Assembly (NCBI RefSeq): GCF_036323735.1
Contig: NC_086029.1
Span: 9,037,816-9,101,815, forward strand
Reading direction: 5' to 3'
Source of the DNA: Rattus norvegicus
Taxonomy: Eukaryota > Chordata > Mammalia > Rodentia > Muridae
Length of the DNA stretch: 64,000 nt
Below, piece by piece: positions 1 to 10,889 of the stretch (position 1 is the first letter of the stretch; every line of letters begins with the position of its first letter). The notes under the pieces are model-generated. The model was not told where the DNA came from. It did no database searches and saw nothing but the letters and a program-made list of their open reading frames with translations. The position numbers were made by a program, and so were the translations under genes.

Positions 1-3
1 ATG

Positions 4-96
4 GTGAATTCAGTAGGTTCCCAATAGGATTCGCATGTGATAAGCTTGTTATTCAAGATAGAGCAACGTTTTAACGAACTGAAACACTGTGTCTTT
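4..96 (+). repeat. Subunit A of the reference monomer
   Basis: It opens with GTGAATTCAGTAGGTTCCCA, followed by AATAGGATTCGCATG, the HindIII site and GAGCAACGTTTTAACGAAC. Across the array this quarter has a recurrent variant in which TAATAAGCTTG becomes TAATATCTTG or TAATATCTAG, removing the HindIII site and usually accompanied by a one-base deletion just upstream (ATGGGAATTC instead of ATGGTGAATTC). Confidence 0.88.
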
Positions 97-188
97 GTGA
101 ATTCAGTTAGTTCCCAGAAGACTGATCTTATAATACGTGTACTTTTAAAGATTTATCAAAATTTGGTGAGCCGAATCTGAGTAACATG
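97..188 (+). repeat. Subunit B of the reference monomer
   Basis: It opens with GTGAATTCAGTTAGTTCCCA. In most copies this is followed by GTAGCCTGCTCTTG or GTAGCAGGCTCTTG; this particular copy has AGAAGACTGATCTTA instead, a variant shared with position 3,813. The GTACTTTTAAAGATTTATC segment is the best landmark for counting units. It carries stop codons in the frames that are open in the other subunits, which is why no frame reads through a whole monomer. Confidence 0.88.
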
Positions 189-281
189 GTGAATTCGGTT
201 AGTTCCCAATAGACCGCAGTAGTAATAAGTGGACTGTTCGGGACATAGAAGAATTTTCACGAATGGAATCAAAATTTATAG
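189..281 (+). repeat. Subunit C of the reference monomer
   Basis: It opens with GTGAATTCGGTTAGTTCCCA and carries CCGCAGTAGTAATAAGTGG and the near-palindrome GAAAAATTTTC. Main variants elsewhere are GGCGGCAGAATTAATAAGTGA (for example 10,556 and 14,619), GCCGCCGGAGTAATAAGTGG (10,186) and CATTCGGCCGCAGTAG (31,589). Confidence 0.88.
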
Positions 282-373
282 GCGAATTCAGTGAGTTCCC
301 AATTGGACTTGCTTGTATGAGTTTGCCTTTCAATATAGAGCAACATTTTAAAAAACGGAATCTAATTATCATG
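282..373 (+). repeat. Subunit D of the reference monomer
   Basis: It opens with GCGAATTCAGTGAGTTCCCA and continues GACTTGCTTGTATGAGTTTG; most other copies read GGGACATGCTTG here. The middle ATATAGAGCAACATTTTAA closely matches subunit A, so A and D probably separated later than the other subunits. Variants include ATATATAGCACCATTTT (15 units), CAATTTTGACATGC, CATTTCTAGGAAGGG, and a class where TTTGCTTTT has become a pure T tract. Confidence 0.88.
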
Positions 374-3300
374 GTGAATTCAGGATGATCCCATTAGGAT
401 TCGCATGTAATAAGCTTGTTATTCAATATAGAGCAACGTTTTAACGAACTGAAACACTGTTTCTTTGTGAATTCAGTTAGTTCCCAGTAGCAGGCTCTTG
501 TAATATGTGTACTTTTAAAGATTTATCAAAATTTGGTGAGCCGAATCTGAGTAACATGGTGAATTCGGTTAGTTCCCAATGAGGCGCAGTCGTAATAAGG
601 GGACAGTTCAGGATATAGAAAAATTTTCATGAATGGAATCAAAATTTCTAGGCGAATTCAGTGATTTCCCAATGGGACACGCTTGTATGAGTTTGCTCTT
701 CAATATATAGCACCATTTTAAGGAACGGAATCTAAGTATCATGGTGAATTCAGTAGGTTCCCAATAGGATTCTCATGTAATAAGCTTGTTATTCAAGATA
801 AAGCAACTTTTTAAAGAAATGAAATACTGTTTCTTTGTGAATTCTGTTAGTTCCCAGTAGCAGGCTCTTGTAATATGTGTACTTTTAAAGATTTATCAAA
901 ATTTGGTGAGCCGAACCTGAGTAACCTGGTGAAATCGGTTAGTTCCCAGTAGGCCGCAGTAGTAATAAGTGGACTGTTCGGGATATAGAAAAATTTTCAC
1001 GAATGGAATCAAAATTTCTAGGCGAATTCAGTGAGTTCCCAATGGGACATGCTTGTATGAGTTTGCTTTTCAAAATAGAGCAACATTTTTAGGAACGGAA
1101 CCTAAGTATAATGGTGAATTCAGTAGGTTCCCAATAGGATTCTCATGTAATAAGCTTTTTATTCAAGATAGAGCAACGTTTTAACGAACTGAAACACTGT
1201 TTCTTTGTGAATTCAGGTAGTTCCCAGTAGCCTGCTCTTGTAATATGTGTACTTTAAAGATTTATCAAATTTTGGTGATCCGAATCTGAGTTACATTGTG
1301 ATTTTGGTTAATTCCCAATATGCCGCAGTAGTAATAAGTGGACTGTTCGCGATATAGAAAAATTTTCACGAATGGAATAAAAATTTCTAGGCGAATTCAG
1401 TGAACTCCCAATTTTGACATGCTTGTATGAGTTTGCTTTTCAATATAGAGCAACATTTTAAGGAACGGAATCTAAGTATCATCGTGAATTGAGTAGGTTC
1501 CCAATAGGATTCGCATGTAATAAGCTTGTTATTCAAGATAGAGCATCGTTTTAACGAACTGAAACACTGTGTCTTTGTGAATTCAGTTAGTTCCCAGTAG
1601 CCTGCTCTTGTAATATGTGTACTTTTAAAGATTTATCAAAATTTGTTGAGCCGAATCTGAGTAACATGGAGAATTCTGTTAGTTCCCATTAGGCCGCAGT
1701 ATTAATAAACAGACTGTTCGGGATATACAAAAATTTTCACGAGTGAAATCAAAATTTCTAGGCGAATTCAGTGAGTTTCCAATGGGACATGCTTGTATCA
1801 GTTTGCTTTTCAATATAGAGCAACATATTAAGGAAGGGACTCTAAGTATCATGGGAATTCTGTAGGTTCCCAATAGGATTCGCATGTAATATCTAGCTAT
1901 TCAAGATAGAGCAACGTTTTAACGAACTGAAACACTGTTTCTTTGTGAATTCAGTTAGTTCCCAGTAGCTTGCTCTTGAAATATGTGTACTTTTAAAGAT
2001 TTATCAAAATTTGGTTAGCCGAATCTGAGTAACATGGTGAATTCGGTTAGTTCCCAATGGGCCGCAGTAGTAATAAGGGGACTGTTCGGGATATAGAAAA
2101 ATTTTCATAAATGGAATCAAAATTTCTAGGCGAATTCAGTGATTTCCCAATGGGACATGCTTGTATGAGTTTGCTCTTCAATATATAGCACCATTTTAAG
2201 GAACGGAATCTAAGTATCATGGTGAATTCAGTAGGTTCCCAATAGGATTCACACGTAATAAGCGTGTTATTCAAGATAAAGCAACTTTTTAACGAAATGA
2301 AATACTGTTTCTTTGTGAATTCTGTTAGTTCCCAGTAGCAGGCTCTTGTAATATGTGTACTTTTAAAGATTTATCAAAATTTGGTGAGCCGAATCTGAGT
2401 AAAGTGGTGTAATCGGTTAGTTCCCAATAAGCCGCAGTAGTAATAAGTGGACTGTTCGGGATATAGAAAAATTTTCACGAATGGAATCAAAATTTCTAGG
2501 CGAATTCAGTGAGTTACCAATGGGACATGCTTGTATGAGTTTGCTTTTCAATATAGAGCAACATTTTTAGGAACGGAATCTAAGTATAATGGTGAATTCA
2601 GTAGGATCCCAATAGGATTCTCATGTAATAAGCTTTTTATTCAAGATAGAGCAAAGTTTTAACGAACTGAAACACTGTTTCTTTGTGAATTCAGGTAGTT
2701 CCCAGTAGCCTGCTCTTGTAATATGTGTACTTTTAAAGATTTATCAAATTTTGGTGAGCCGAATCTGAGTTACATTGTGAATTTGGTTAGTTCCCAATAG
2801 GCCGCAGTAGTAATAAGTGGACTGTTCGCGATATAGAAAAATTTTCACGAATGGAATAAAAATTTCTAGGCGAATTCAGTGAACTCCCAATTTTGACATG
2901 CTTGTATGAGTTTGCTTTTCAATATAGCAACATTTTAAGGAACGGAATCTAAGTATCATCGTGAATTGAGTAGGTTCCCAATAGGATTCGCATGTAATAA
3001 GCTTGTTATTCAAGATAGAGCAACGTTTTAACGAACTGAAACACTGTTTCTTTGTGAATTCAGTTAGTTCCCAGTAGCCTGCTCTTGTAATATGTGTACT
3101 TTTAAAGATTTATCAAAATTTGTTGAGCCGAATCTGAGTAACATGGAGAATTCGGTTAGTTCCCATTAGGCCGCAGTATTAATAAATAGACTGTTCGGGA
3201 TATACAAAAATTTTCACGAGTGGAATCAAAATTTCTAGGCGAATTCAGTGAGTTTCCAATGGGACTTGCTTGTATGAGTTTGCTTTTCAATATAGAGCAA

Positions 3301-3696
3301 CATTTTAAGGAACGGAATCTAAGTATCATGGTGAATTCAGTAGTTTCCCAATAGGATTCCCATGTAATAACTTGTTATTCAAGATAGAGCAACGTTTTAA
3401 AGAACTGAAACACTGTTTCTTTGTGAGTTCAGTTAGTTCCCAGAGGCAGGCTCTTGTAATATGTGTACTTTTAAAGATTTATCAAAATTTGGTGAGCCGA
3501 ATCTGAGTATCATGGTGAAATCGGCTAATTCCTAATAGGCCGCAGTAGTAATAAGTGGACTATACGGAATATAGAAAAATTTTCACGAATGGAATCAAAA
3601 TTTCTAGGCGATTTCAGTGAGTTCCCAATGGGACATGCTTGTATGAGTTTGCTCTTCAATATAGAGCAACATTTTAAGGAACGGAATCTAAGTATC

Positions 3697-6600
3697 ATGG
3701 TGAATTCAGTAGGTTCCCAATAGGATTCGCATGTGATAAGCTTGTTATTCAAGATAGAGCAACGTTTTAACGAACTGAAACACTGTGTCTTTGTGAATTC
3801 AGTTAGTTCCCAGAAGACTGATCTTATAATACGTGTACTTTTAAAGATTTATCAAAATTTGGTGAGCCGAATCTGAGTAACATGGTGAATTCGGTTAGTT
3901 CCCAATAGACCGCAGTAGTAATAAGTGGACTGTTCGGGACATAGAAGAATTTTCACGAATGGAATCAAAATTTATAGGCGAATTCAGTGAGTTCCCAATT
4001 GGACTTGCTTGTATGAGTTTGCCTTTCAATATAGAGCAACATTTTAAAAAACGGAATCTAATTATCATGGTGAATTCAGGATGATCCCATTAGGATTCGC
4101 ATGTAATAAGCTTGTTATTCCATATAGAGCAACGTTTTAACGAACTGAAACACTGTTTCTTTGTGAATTCAGTTAGTTCCCAGTAGCAGGCTCTTGTAAT
4201 ATGTGTACTTTTAAAGATTTATCAAAATTTGGTGAGCCGAATCTGAGTAACATGGTGAATTCGGTTAGTTCCCAATGAGGCGCAGTCGTAATAAGGGGAC
4301 AGTTCAGGATATAGAAAAATTTTCATGAATGGAATCAAAATTTCTAGGCGAATTCAGTGATTTCCCAATGGGACACGCTTGTATGAGTTTGCTCTTCAAT
4401 ATATAGCACCATTTTAAGGAACGGAATCTAAGTATCATGGTGAATTCAGTAGGTTCCCAATAGGATTCTCATGTAATAAGCTTGTTATTCAAGATAAAGC
4501 AACTTTTTAACGAAATGAAATACTGTTTCTTTGTGAATTCTGTTAGTTCCCAGTAGCAGGTTCTTGTAATATGTGTACTTTTAAAGATTTATCAAAATTT
4601 GGTGAGCCGAACCTGAGTAACCTGGTGAAATCGGTTAGTTCCCAGTAGGCCGCAGTAGTAATAAGTGGACTGTTCGGGATATAGAAAAATTTTCACGAAT
4701 GGAATCAAAATTTCTAGGCGAATTCAGTGAGTTCCCAATGGGACATGCTTGTATGAGTTTGCTTTTCAAAATAGAGCAACATTTTTAGGAACGGAACCTA
4801 AGTATAATGGTGAATTCAGTAGGTTCCCAATAGGATTCTCATGTAATAAGCTTTTTATTCAAGATAGAGCAACGTTTTAACGAACTGAAACACTGTTTCT
4901 TTGTGAATTCAGGTAGTTCCCAGTAGCCTGCTCTTGTAATATGTGTACTTTAAAGATTTATCAAATTTTGGTGATCCGAATCTGAGTTACATTGTGATTT
5001 TGGTTAATTCCCAATATGCCGCAGTAGTAATAAGTGGACTGTTCGCGATATAGAAAAATTTTCACGAATGGAATAAAAATTTCTAGGCGAATTCAGTGAA
5101 CTCCCAATTTTGACATGCTTGTATGAGTTTGCTTTTCAATATAGAGCAACATTTTAAGGAACGGAATCTAAGTATCATCGTGAATTGAGTAGGTTCCCAA
5201 TAGGATTCGCATGTAATAAGCTTGTTATTCAAGATAGAGCATCGTTTTAACGAACTGAAACACTGTGTCTTTGTGAATTAAGTTAGTTCCCAGTAGCCTG
5301 CTCTTGTAATATGTGTACTTTTAAAGATTTATCAAAATTTGTTGAGCCGAATCTGAGTAACATGGAGAATTCGGTTAGTTCCCATTAGGCCGCAGTATTA
5401 ATAAATAGACTGTTCGGGATATACAAAAATTTTCACGAATGGAATAAAAATTTCTAGGCGAATTCAGTGAACTCCCAATTTTGACATGCTTGTATGAGTT
5501 TGCTTTTCAATATAGAGCAACATTTTAAGGAACGGAATCTAAGTATCATCGTGAATTGAGTAGGTTCCCAATAGGATTCGCATGTAATAAGCTTGTTATT
5601 CAAGATAGAGCATCGTTTTAACGAACTGAAACACTGTGTCTTTGTGAATTCAGTTAGTTCCCAGTAGCCTGCTCTTGTAATATGTGTACTTTTAAAGATT
5701 TATCAAAATTTGTTGAGCCGAATCTGAGTAACATGGAGAATTCTGTTAGTTCCCATTAGGCCGCAGTATTAATAAACAGACTGTTCGGGATATACAAAAA
5801 TTTTCACGAGTGAAATCAAAATTTCTAGGCGAATTCAGTGAGTTTCCAATGGGACATGCTTGTATCAGTTTGCTTTTCAATATAGAGCAACATATTAAGG
5901 AAGGGACTCTAAGTATCATGGGAATTCTGTAGGTTCCCAATAGGATTCGCATGTAATATCTAGCTATTCAAGATAGAGCAACGTTTTAACGAACTGAAAC
6001 ACTGTTTCTTTGTGAATTCAGTTAGTTCCCAGTAGCTTGCTCTTGAAATATGTGTACTTTTAAAGATTTATCAAAATTTGGTTAGCCGAATCTGAGTAAC
6101 ATGGTGAATTCGGTTAGTTCCCAATGGGCCGCAGTAGTAATAAGGGGACTGTTCGGGATATAGAAAAATTTTCATAAATGGAATCAAAATTTCTAGGCGA
6201 ATTCAGTGATTTCCCAATGGGACATGCTTGTATGAGTTTGCTCTTCAATATATAGCACCATTTTAAGGAACGGAATCTAAGTATCATGGTGAATTCAGTA
6301 GGTTCCCAATAGGATTCGCACGTAATAAGCGTGTTATTCAAGATAAAGCAACTTTTTAACGAAATGAAATACTGTTTCTTTGTGAATTCTGTTAGTTCCC
6401 AGTAGCAGGCTCTTGTAATATGTGTACTTTTAAAGATTTATCAAAATTTGGTGAGCCGAATCTGAGTAAAGTGGTGTAATCGGTTAGTTCCCAATAAGCC
6501 GCAGTAGTAATAAGTGGACTGTTCGGGATATAGAAAAATTTTCACGAATGGAATCAAAATTTCTAGGCGAATTCAGTGAGTTACCAATGGGACATGCTTG

Positions 6601-7325
6601 TATGAGTTTGCTTTTCAATATAGAGCAACATTTTTAGGAACGGAATCTAAGTATAATGGTGAATTCAGTAGGATCCCAATAGGATTCTCATGTAATAAGC
6701 TTTTTATTCAAGATAGAGCAAAGTTTTAACGAACTGAAACACTGTTTCTTTGTGAATTCAGGTAGTTCCCAGTAGCCTGCTCTTGTAATATGTGTACTTT
6801 TAAAGATTTATCAAATTTTGGTGAGCCGAATCTGAGTTACATTGTGAATTTGGTTAGTTCCCAATAGGCCGCAGTAGTAATAAGTGGACTGTTCGCGATA
6901 TAGAAAAATTTTCACGAATGGAATAAAAATTTCTAGGCGAATTCAGTGAACTCCCAATTTTGACATGCTTGTATGAGTTTGCTTTTCAATATAGCAACAT
7001 TTTAAGGAACGGAATCTAAGTATCATCGTGAATTGAGTAGGTTCCCAATAGGATTCGCATGTAATAAGCTTGTTATTCAAGATAGAGCAACGTTTTAACG
7101 AACTGAAACACTGTTTCTTTGTGAATTCAGTTAGTTCCCAGTAGCCTGCTCTTGTAATATGTGTACTTTTAAAGATTTATCAAAATTTGTTGAGCCGAAT
7201 CTGAGTAACATGGAGAATTCGGTTAGTTCCCATTAGGCCGCAGTATTAATAAATAGACTGTTCGGGATATACAAAAATTTTCACGAGTGGAATCAAAATT
7301 TCTAGGCGAATTCAGTGAGTTTCCA
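3697..7325 (+). repeat. HOR-A copy 2, carrying one extra monomer
   Basis: It matches copy 1 at offset 3,696 up to about 5.4 kb, then at offset 4,067, so one 371 bp monomer has been gained near 5.05-5.79 kb. The match breaks near 7,325: copy 1 reads GGGACTTGCTTGTATGAG at about 3,260, whereas this copy continues as in 1.79 kb (GGGACATGCTTGTATCAG). The next partial round (7.33-7.8 kb) therefore starts in the middle of the HOR. Confidence 0.82.
5048..5789 (+). repeat. Single-monomer tandem duplication inside HOR-A copy 2
   Basis: Two adjacent units carry the same rare D variant, GAACTCCCAATTTTGACATGC, at 5,098 and 5,469 (371 bp apart), where copies 1 and 3 have only one. Near 5,419 the left part (ATATACAAAAATTTTC) belongs to the following unit type and the right part (ACGAATGGAATAAAAA) to the preceding one, so the crossover lies in or beside the GAAAAATTTTC segment of subunit C. 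Confidence 0.8.
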
Positions 7326-9385
7326 ATGGGACATGCTTGTATCAGTTTGCTTTTCAATATAGAGCAACATATTAAGGAAGGGAATCTAAGTATCATGGGA
7401 ATTCTGTAGGTTCCCAATAGGATTCGCATGTAATATCTAGCTATTCAAGACAGAGCAACGTTTTAACGAACTGAAACACTGTTTCTTTGTGAATTCAGTT
7501 AGTTCCCAGTAGCTTGCTCTTGAAATATGTGTACTTTTAAAGATTTATCAAAATTTGGTGAGCCGAATCTGAGTAACATGGTGAATTCGGTTAGTTCCCA
7601 ATGGGCCGCAGTAGTAATAAGTGGACTGTTCGGGATATAGAAAAATTTTCATGAATGGAATCAAAATTTCTAGGCGAATTCAGTGATTTCCCAATGGGAC
7701 ATGCTTGTATGAGTTTGCTCTTCAATATATAGCACCATTTTAAGGAACGGAATCTAAGTATCATGGTGAATTCAATAGGTTCCCAATAGGATTCGCATGT
7801 AATAAGCATGTTATTCAAGATAAAGCAACTTTTTAACGAAATGAAATACTGTTTCTTTGTGAATTCTGTTAGTTCCCAGTAGCAGGCTCTTGTAATATGT
7901 GTTCCTTTAAAGATTTATCAAAATTTGGTGAGCCGAATCTGAGTAACATGGTGAATTCGATTAGTTCCCAATAGGCCGCAGTAGTAATAAGTGGACTGTT
8001 CGGGATATAGAAAAATTTTCATTAATGGAATCAAAATTTCTACGCGAATTCAGTGACTTCCCAATGGGACATGCTAGTATGAGTTTGCTTTTCAATATAG
8101 AGCAACATTTTAAGGAACGGAATCTAAGTATAATGGTGAATTCAGTAGGTTCCCAATAGGATTCGCATGTAATAAGCTTGTCATTCAAAATAGAGCAACG
8201 TTTTAACGAACTGAAACACTGTTTCTTTGTGAAATCAGGTAGTTCCCAGTAGCCTGCTCTTGTAATATGTGTACTTTTAAAGATTTATCATATTTTGGTG
8301 AGCCGAATCTGAGTTACATGGTGAATTTGGTTAGTTCCCAATATGTCGCAGTAGTAATAAGTGGACTGTTCGCGATATAGAAAAATTTTCAGGAATGGAA
8401 TCACAATTAGTAGGCGAATTAAGTGAGTTCCAAATGGGACATGCTTGTATGAGTTTGCTTTTCAATACAGAGCAACATATTAGGAAGGGTATCTAAGTAT
8501 CATGGGAATTCAGTAGGTTCCCAATAGGATTCGCATGTAATATCTTGCTATTCAAGATAGAGCAACGTTTTAACGAACTGAAACTCTGTTTCTTTGTGAA
8601 TTCAGTTAGTTCCCAGTAGCCTGCTCTTGAAATATATGTACTTTTAAAGATTTATCAAAATTTGGTGAGCTGAATCTTAGTAACATAGTGAATTCGGTTA
8701 GTTCCTAATAGGCCGCCGGTGTAATAAGTGCACTGTTCGGGATATAGAAAATTTTTCACGAATGGAATCAAAATTTCTAGGCGATTTCAGTGAGTTCCCA
8801 ATGGGACATGCTTGTGTGAGTTTGCTCTTCAATATAGAGCAACATTTTAAGGAACGGAATCTAAGTATCATGGTGATTTCAGTAGGTTCACAATAGGAAT
8901 CGCATGTAATAAGCTTGTTATTCAAGATAGAGCAACGTTTTAACGAACTGAAATACTGTTTCTATGTGAATTCAGTTAGTTCCAGGAACCTGCTCTTGTA
9001 ATATGTGTACATTTAACGATTTATCAAAATTTGGTGATCCGAATCTGAGTAACATTGTGAATTTGGTTAGTTCCCAATGGGCGGCAGAATTAATAAGTGA
9101 ACTGTTCAGGATATAGAAAAATTTAAACGAATGGAATCAAAATTTCTAGGCGAATTCAGTGAGTTCACAATGGGACATGCTTGTATGAGTGTGCTCTTCA
9201 ATATAGAGCAACATTTTAAGGAACGGAATCTAATTATCATGGGATTTCAGTAGGTTCCCAATAGGATTTGCATGTAATAAGCATGTTATTCAAGATAGAG
9301 CAACGTTTTAACAAACTGAAACACTGTGTCTTTGTGAATTCAGTTAGTTCCCAGTAGCCTGCTCTTGTAATATGTGTACTTTTAA
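7325..9385 (+). repeat. Mixed monomers: HOR-A remnant, then units related to 17.5-18.6 kb
   Basis: 7.33-7.8 kb follows HOR-A at 1.79-2.27 kb (TAATATCTAGCTATTCAAG, then an ATAGCACCAT unit at 7,726). From about 7.59 to 9.0 kb the order of variants resembles 17.56-18.6 kb, at offset about 9,964 then 9,594; the copy here contains one unit (about 7.96-8.33 kb) that the distant copy lacks. The matches are clearly imperfect, suggesting an older duplication. There is no non-satellite sequence. Confidence 0.7.
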
Positions 9386-10690
9386 AGATTAATCAAAATT
9401 TGTTGAGCCGAAACTTAGTAACATGGTGAATTAGGTTAGTTTCCAATAGGCCGCAGTAGTAATAAGTGGACCGTTCGGGATATAGAAAAATTTTCACGAA
9501 TGTAATCAAAATTTCTAGGCGAATTCAGTGAGTTCCCAATGGGACATGCTTGTATGAGTTTGCTCTTCAATATAGAGCAACATTTTAAGGATCGAAATCT
9601 AAGTATCATGGTGAATTCAGTAGGTTCCCAGTAGGATTCGAATGTAATAAGCTTGTTATTCAAGATAGAGCAACGTTTTAACGAACTGAAACACTGTGTC
9701 TTTGTGAATTCAGTTAGTTCCCAGTAGCCTGCTCTTGTAATATGTGTACTTTTAAAGAATTATCAAAATTTGGTGAGCCGAATCTGAGTATTATGGTGAA
9801 CTCGGTTGGTTACCAATAGGCCGCAGTATTAATAAGTGGACTGTTCAGGATATAGAAAAATTTCAGGAATGGAAACACAATTTCTAGGCGAATTCAGTGA
9901 GGTCCCAATGGGACATGCTTGTATGAGTTTGCTTTTCAATATAGAGCAATATATTAGGAAGGGAATCTAAGTATCATGGGAATTCAGTAGGTTCCCAATA
10001 GGATTCGCATGTAATATCTTGCTATTCAAGATAGAGCAACGTTTTAACAAACTGAAACACTGTTTCTTTGTGAATTCAGTTAGTTCCCAGTAGCTTGCTC
10101 TTGAAATATGTGTACTTTTAAAGAATTATCAAAATTTGGTGAGCCAAATCTGAATAACATGGTGATTTGGGTTAGTTCCTAATAGGCCGCCGGAGTAATA
10201 AGTGGACAGTTCGGGATATAGAAAAATTTTCACGAACGGAATCAGTATTTCTAGGAGAATTCAGGGAGTTCATAATGGGACATGCTTTTATGAGTTTGAT
10301 TTTCAATATAGGGCAACATTTTAAGGAACGGAATCTAAGTATCATGGTGATTTCAGTAGGTTCAAAACAGGATTCGCATGAAATAAGCTTGTTATTCAAG
10401 ATAGAGCAAGGTTTTAACGAACTGAAATACTGTTTCTTTGTGAATTCAGTTAGTTCCCAGTAGTCTGCTCTTGTAATATGTGTACTTTTAGAGATTTATC
10501 AGAATCTGGTGATCCGAATTTGAGTAACATGGTGAATTCGGTTAGTTCCCAATGGGCGGCAGAATTAATAAGTGAACTGTTCGGGATATAGAAAAATTTC
10601 AACGAATGGAATCAAAATTTCTAGGCGATTTCAGTGAGTTCCCAATGGGACATGCTTGCATGAGTTTGCTCTTCAATATAGAGCAACATT
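9385..10690 (+). repeat. Block B, left copy (about 3.5 monomers)
   Basis: It matches 13,448-14,753 at a constant 4,063 bp offset (11 monomers). Shared rarities include AATCAAAATTTGTTGAGCCG, TGAGGTCCCAATGGG, GTAGGTTCAAAACAGG and TTATCAGAATCTGG. Differences are few, for example AGATAAGC versus AAATAAGC near 10,380/14,443. Beyond 10,690 the two copies diverge. Confidence 0.82.
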
Positions 10691-10889
10691 TTAAGGAACG
10701 GAATCTAAGTATCATGGTGAATTCAGTAGGTTCCCAATAGGATTCGCTTGTAATAAGCTTGTTATTCAAGATAGAGCAACGTTTTAACGAACTGAAACAC
10801 TATTTTTTTGTGAATTCTGTTAGGTCGCAGTAGCCTGCTCCTGTAATATGTGTACTTTTAAAGATTTATCAAACTTTGGTGACCAGAAT

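Larger units (their letters stand above)
4..373 (+). repeat. Representative monomer (370 bp), four diverged subunits A-B-C-D
   Basis: This is the first complete unit and serves as the reference phase. It splits at four copies of a box close to GTGAATTCAGTTAGTTCCCA starting at 4, 97, 189 and 282, with the next unit starting at 374. Subunit lengths are 93, 92, 93 and 92 bp. Each box contains an EcoRI site (GAATTC); a HindIII site (AAGCTT) lies only in subunit A. A partial digest should therefore give a ~92 bp EcoRI ladder and a ~370 bp HindIII ladder, broken where sites have mutated. Subunits A and D resemble each other most in their tails (both hold ATAGAGCAAC), B and C less so. Confidence 0.93.
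1..3696 (+). repeat. HOR-A copy 1, 10 monomers
   Basis: The variant set seen from base 1 starts again at 3,697 (for example GCATGTGATAAGC at 33 and 3,729; CATAGAAGAATTTTC at 244 and 3,940; CAATATGCCGCAG at 1,315 and 5,011). The offset is 3,696 bp, ten monomers averaging 369.6 bp. The window starts inside the array, so the true left boundary may be earlier. It contains two ATAGCACCAT-class units (about 703 and 2,182). Confidence 0.85.

Noticed and set aside
68..84. CENP-B box-like sequence on the minus strand of subunit A (GTTCGTTAAAACGTTGC)
   Set aside because: It keeps TTCG and the central A of the known box core but not the CGGG half, which reads GTTG in register. The match is too weak to call, although the same place in other subunits often keeps GAA/TTC.
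3525..3752. Recurrent 75-codon open frame on the minus strand, seen dozens of times, plus related 60-118 codon frames on both strands
   Set aside because: It is the same satellite stretch (A, D, C read backwards) translated repeatedly. In the copy checked (3,750-3,752) the first codon is TTG, not ATG; the first ATG is at residue 19. Copies lose the frame by single-base indels, changes alter residues freely, and subunit B stops every frame. The unit length varies by 1-2 bases, so no frame is kept. No known domain is visible.
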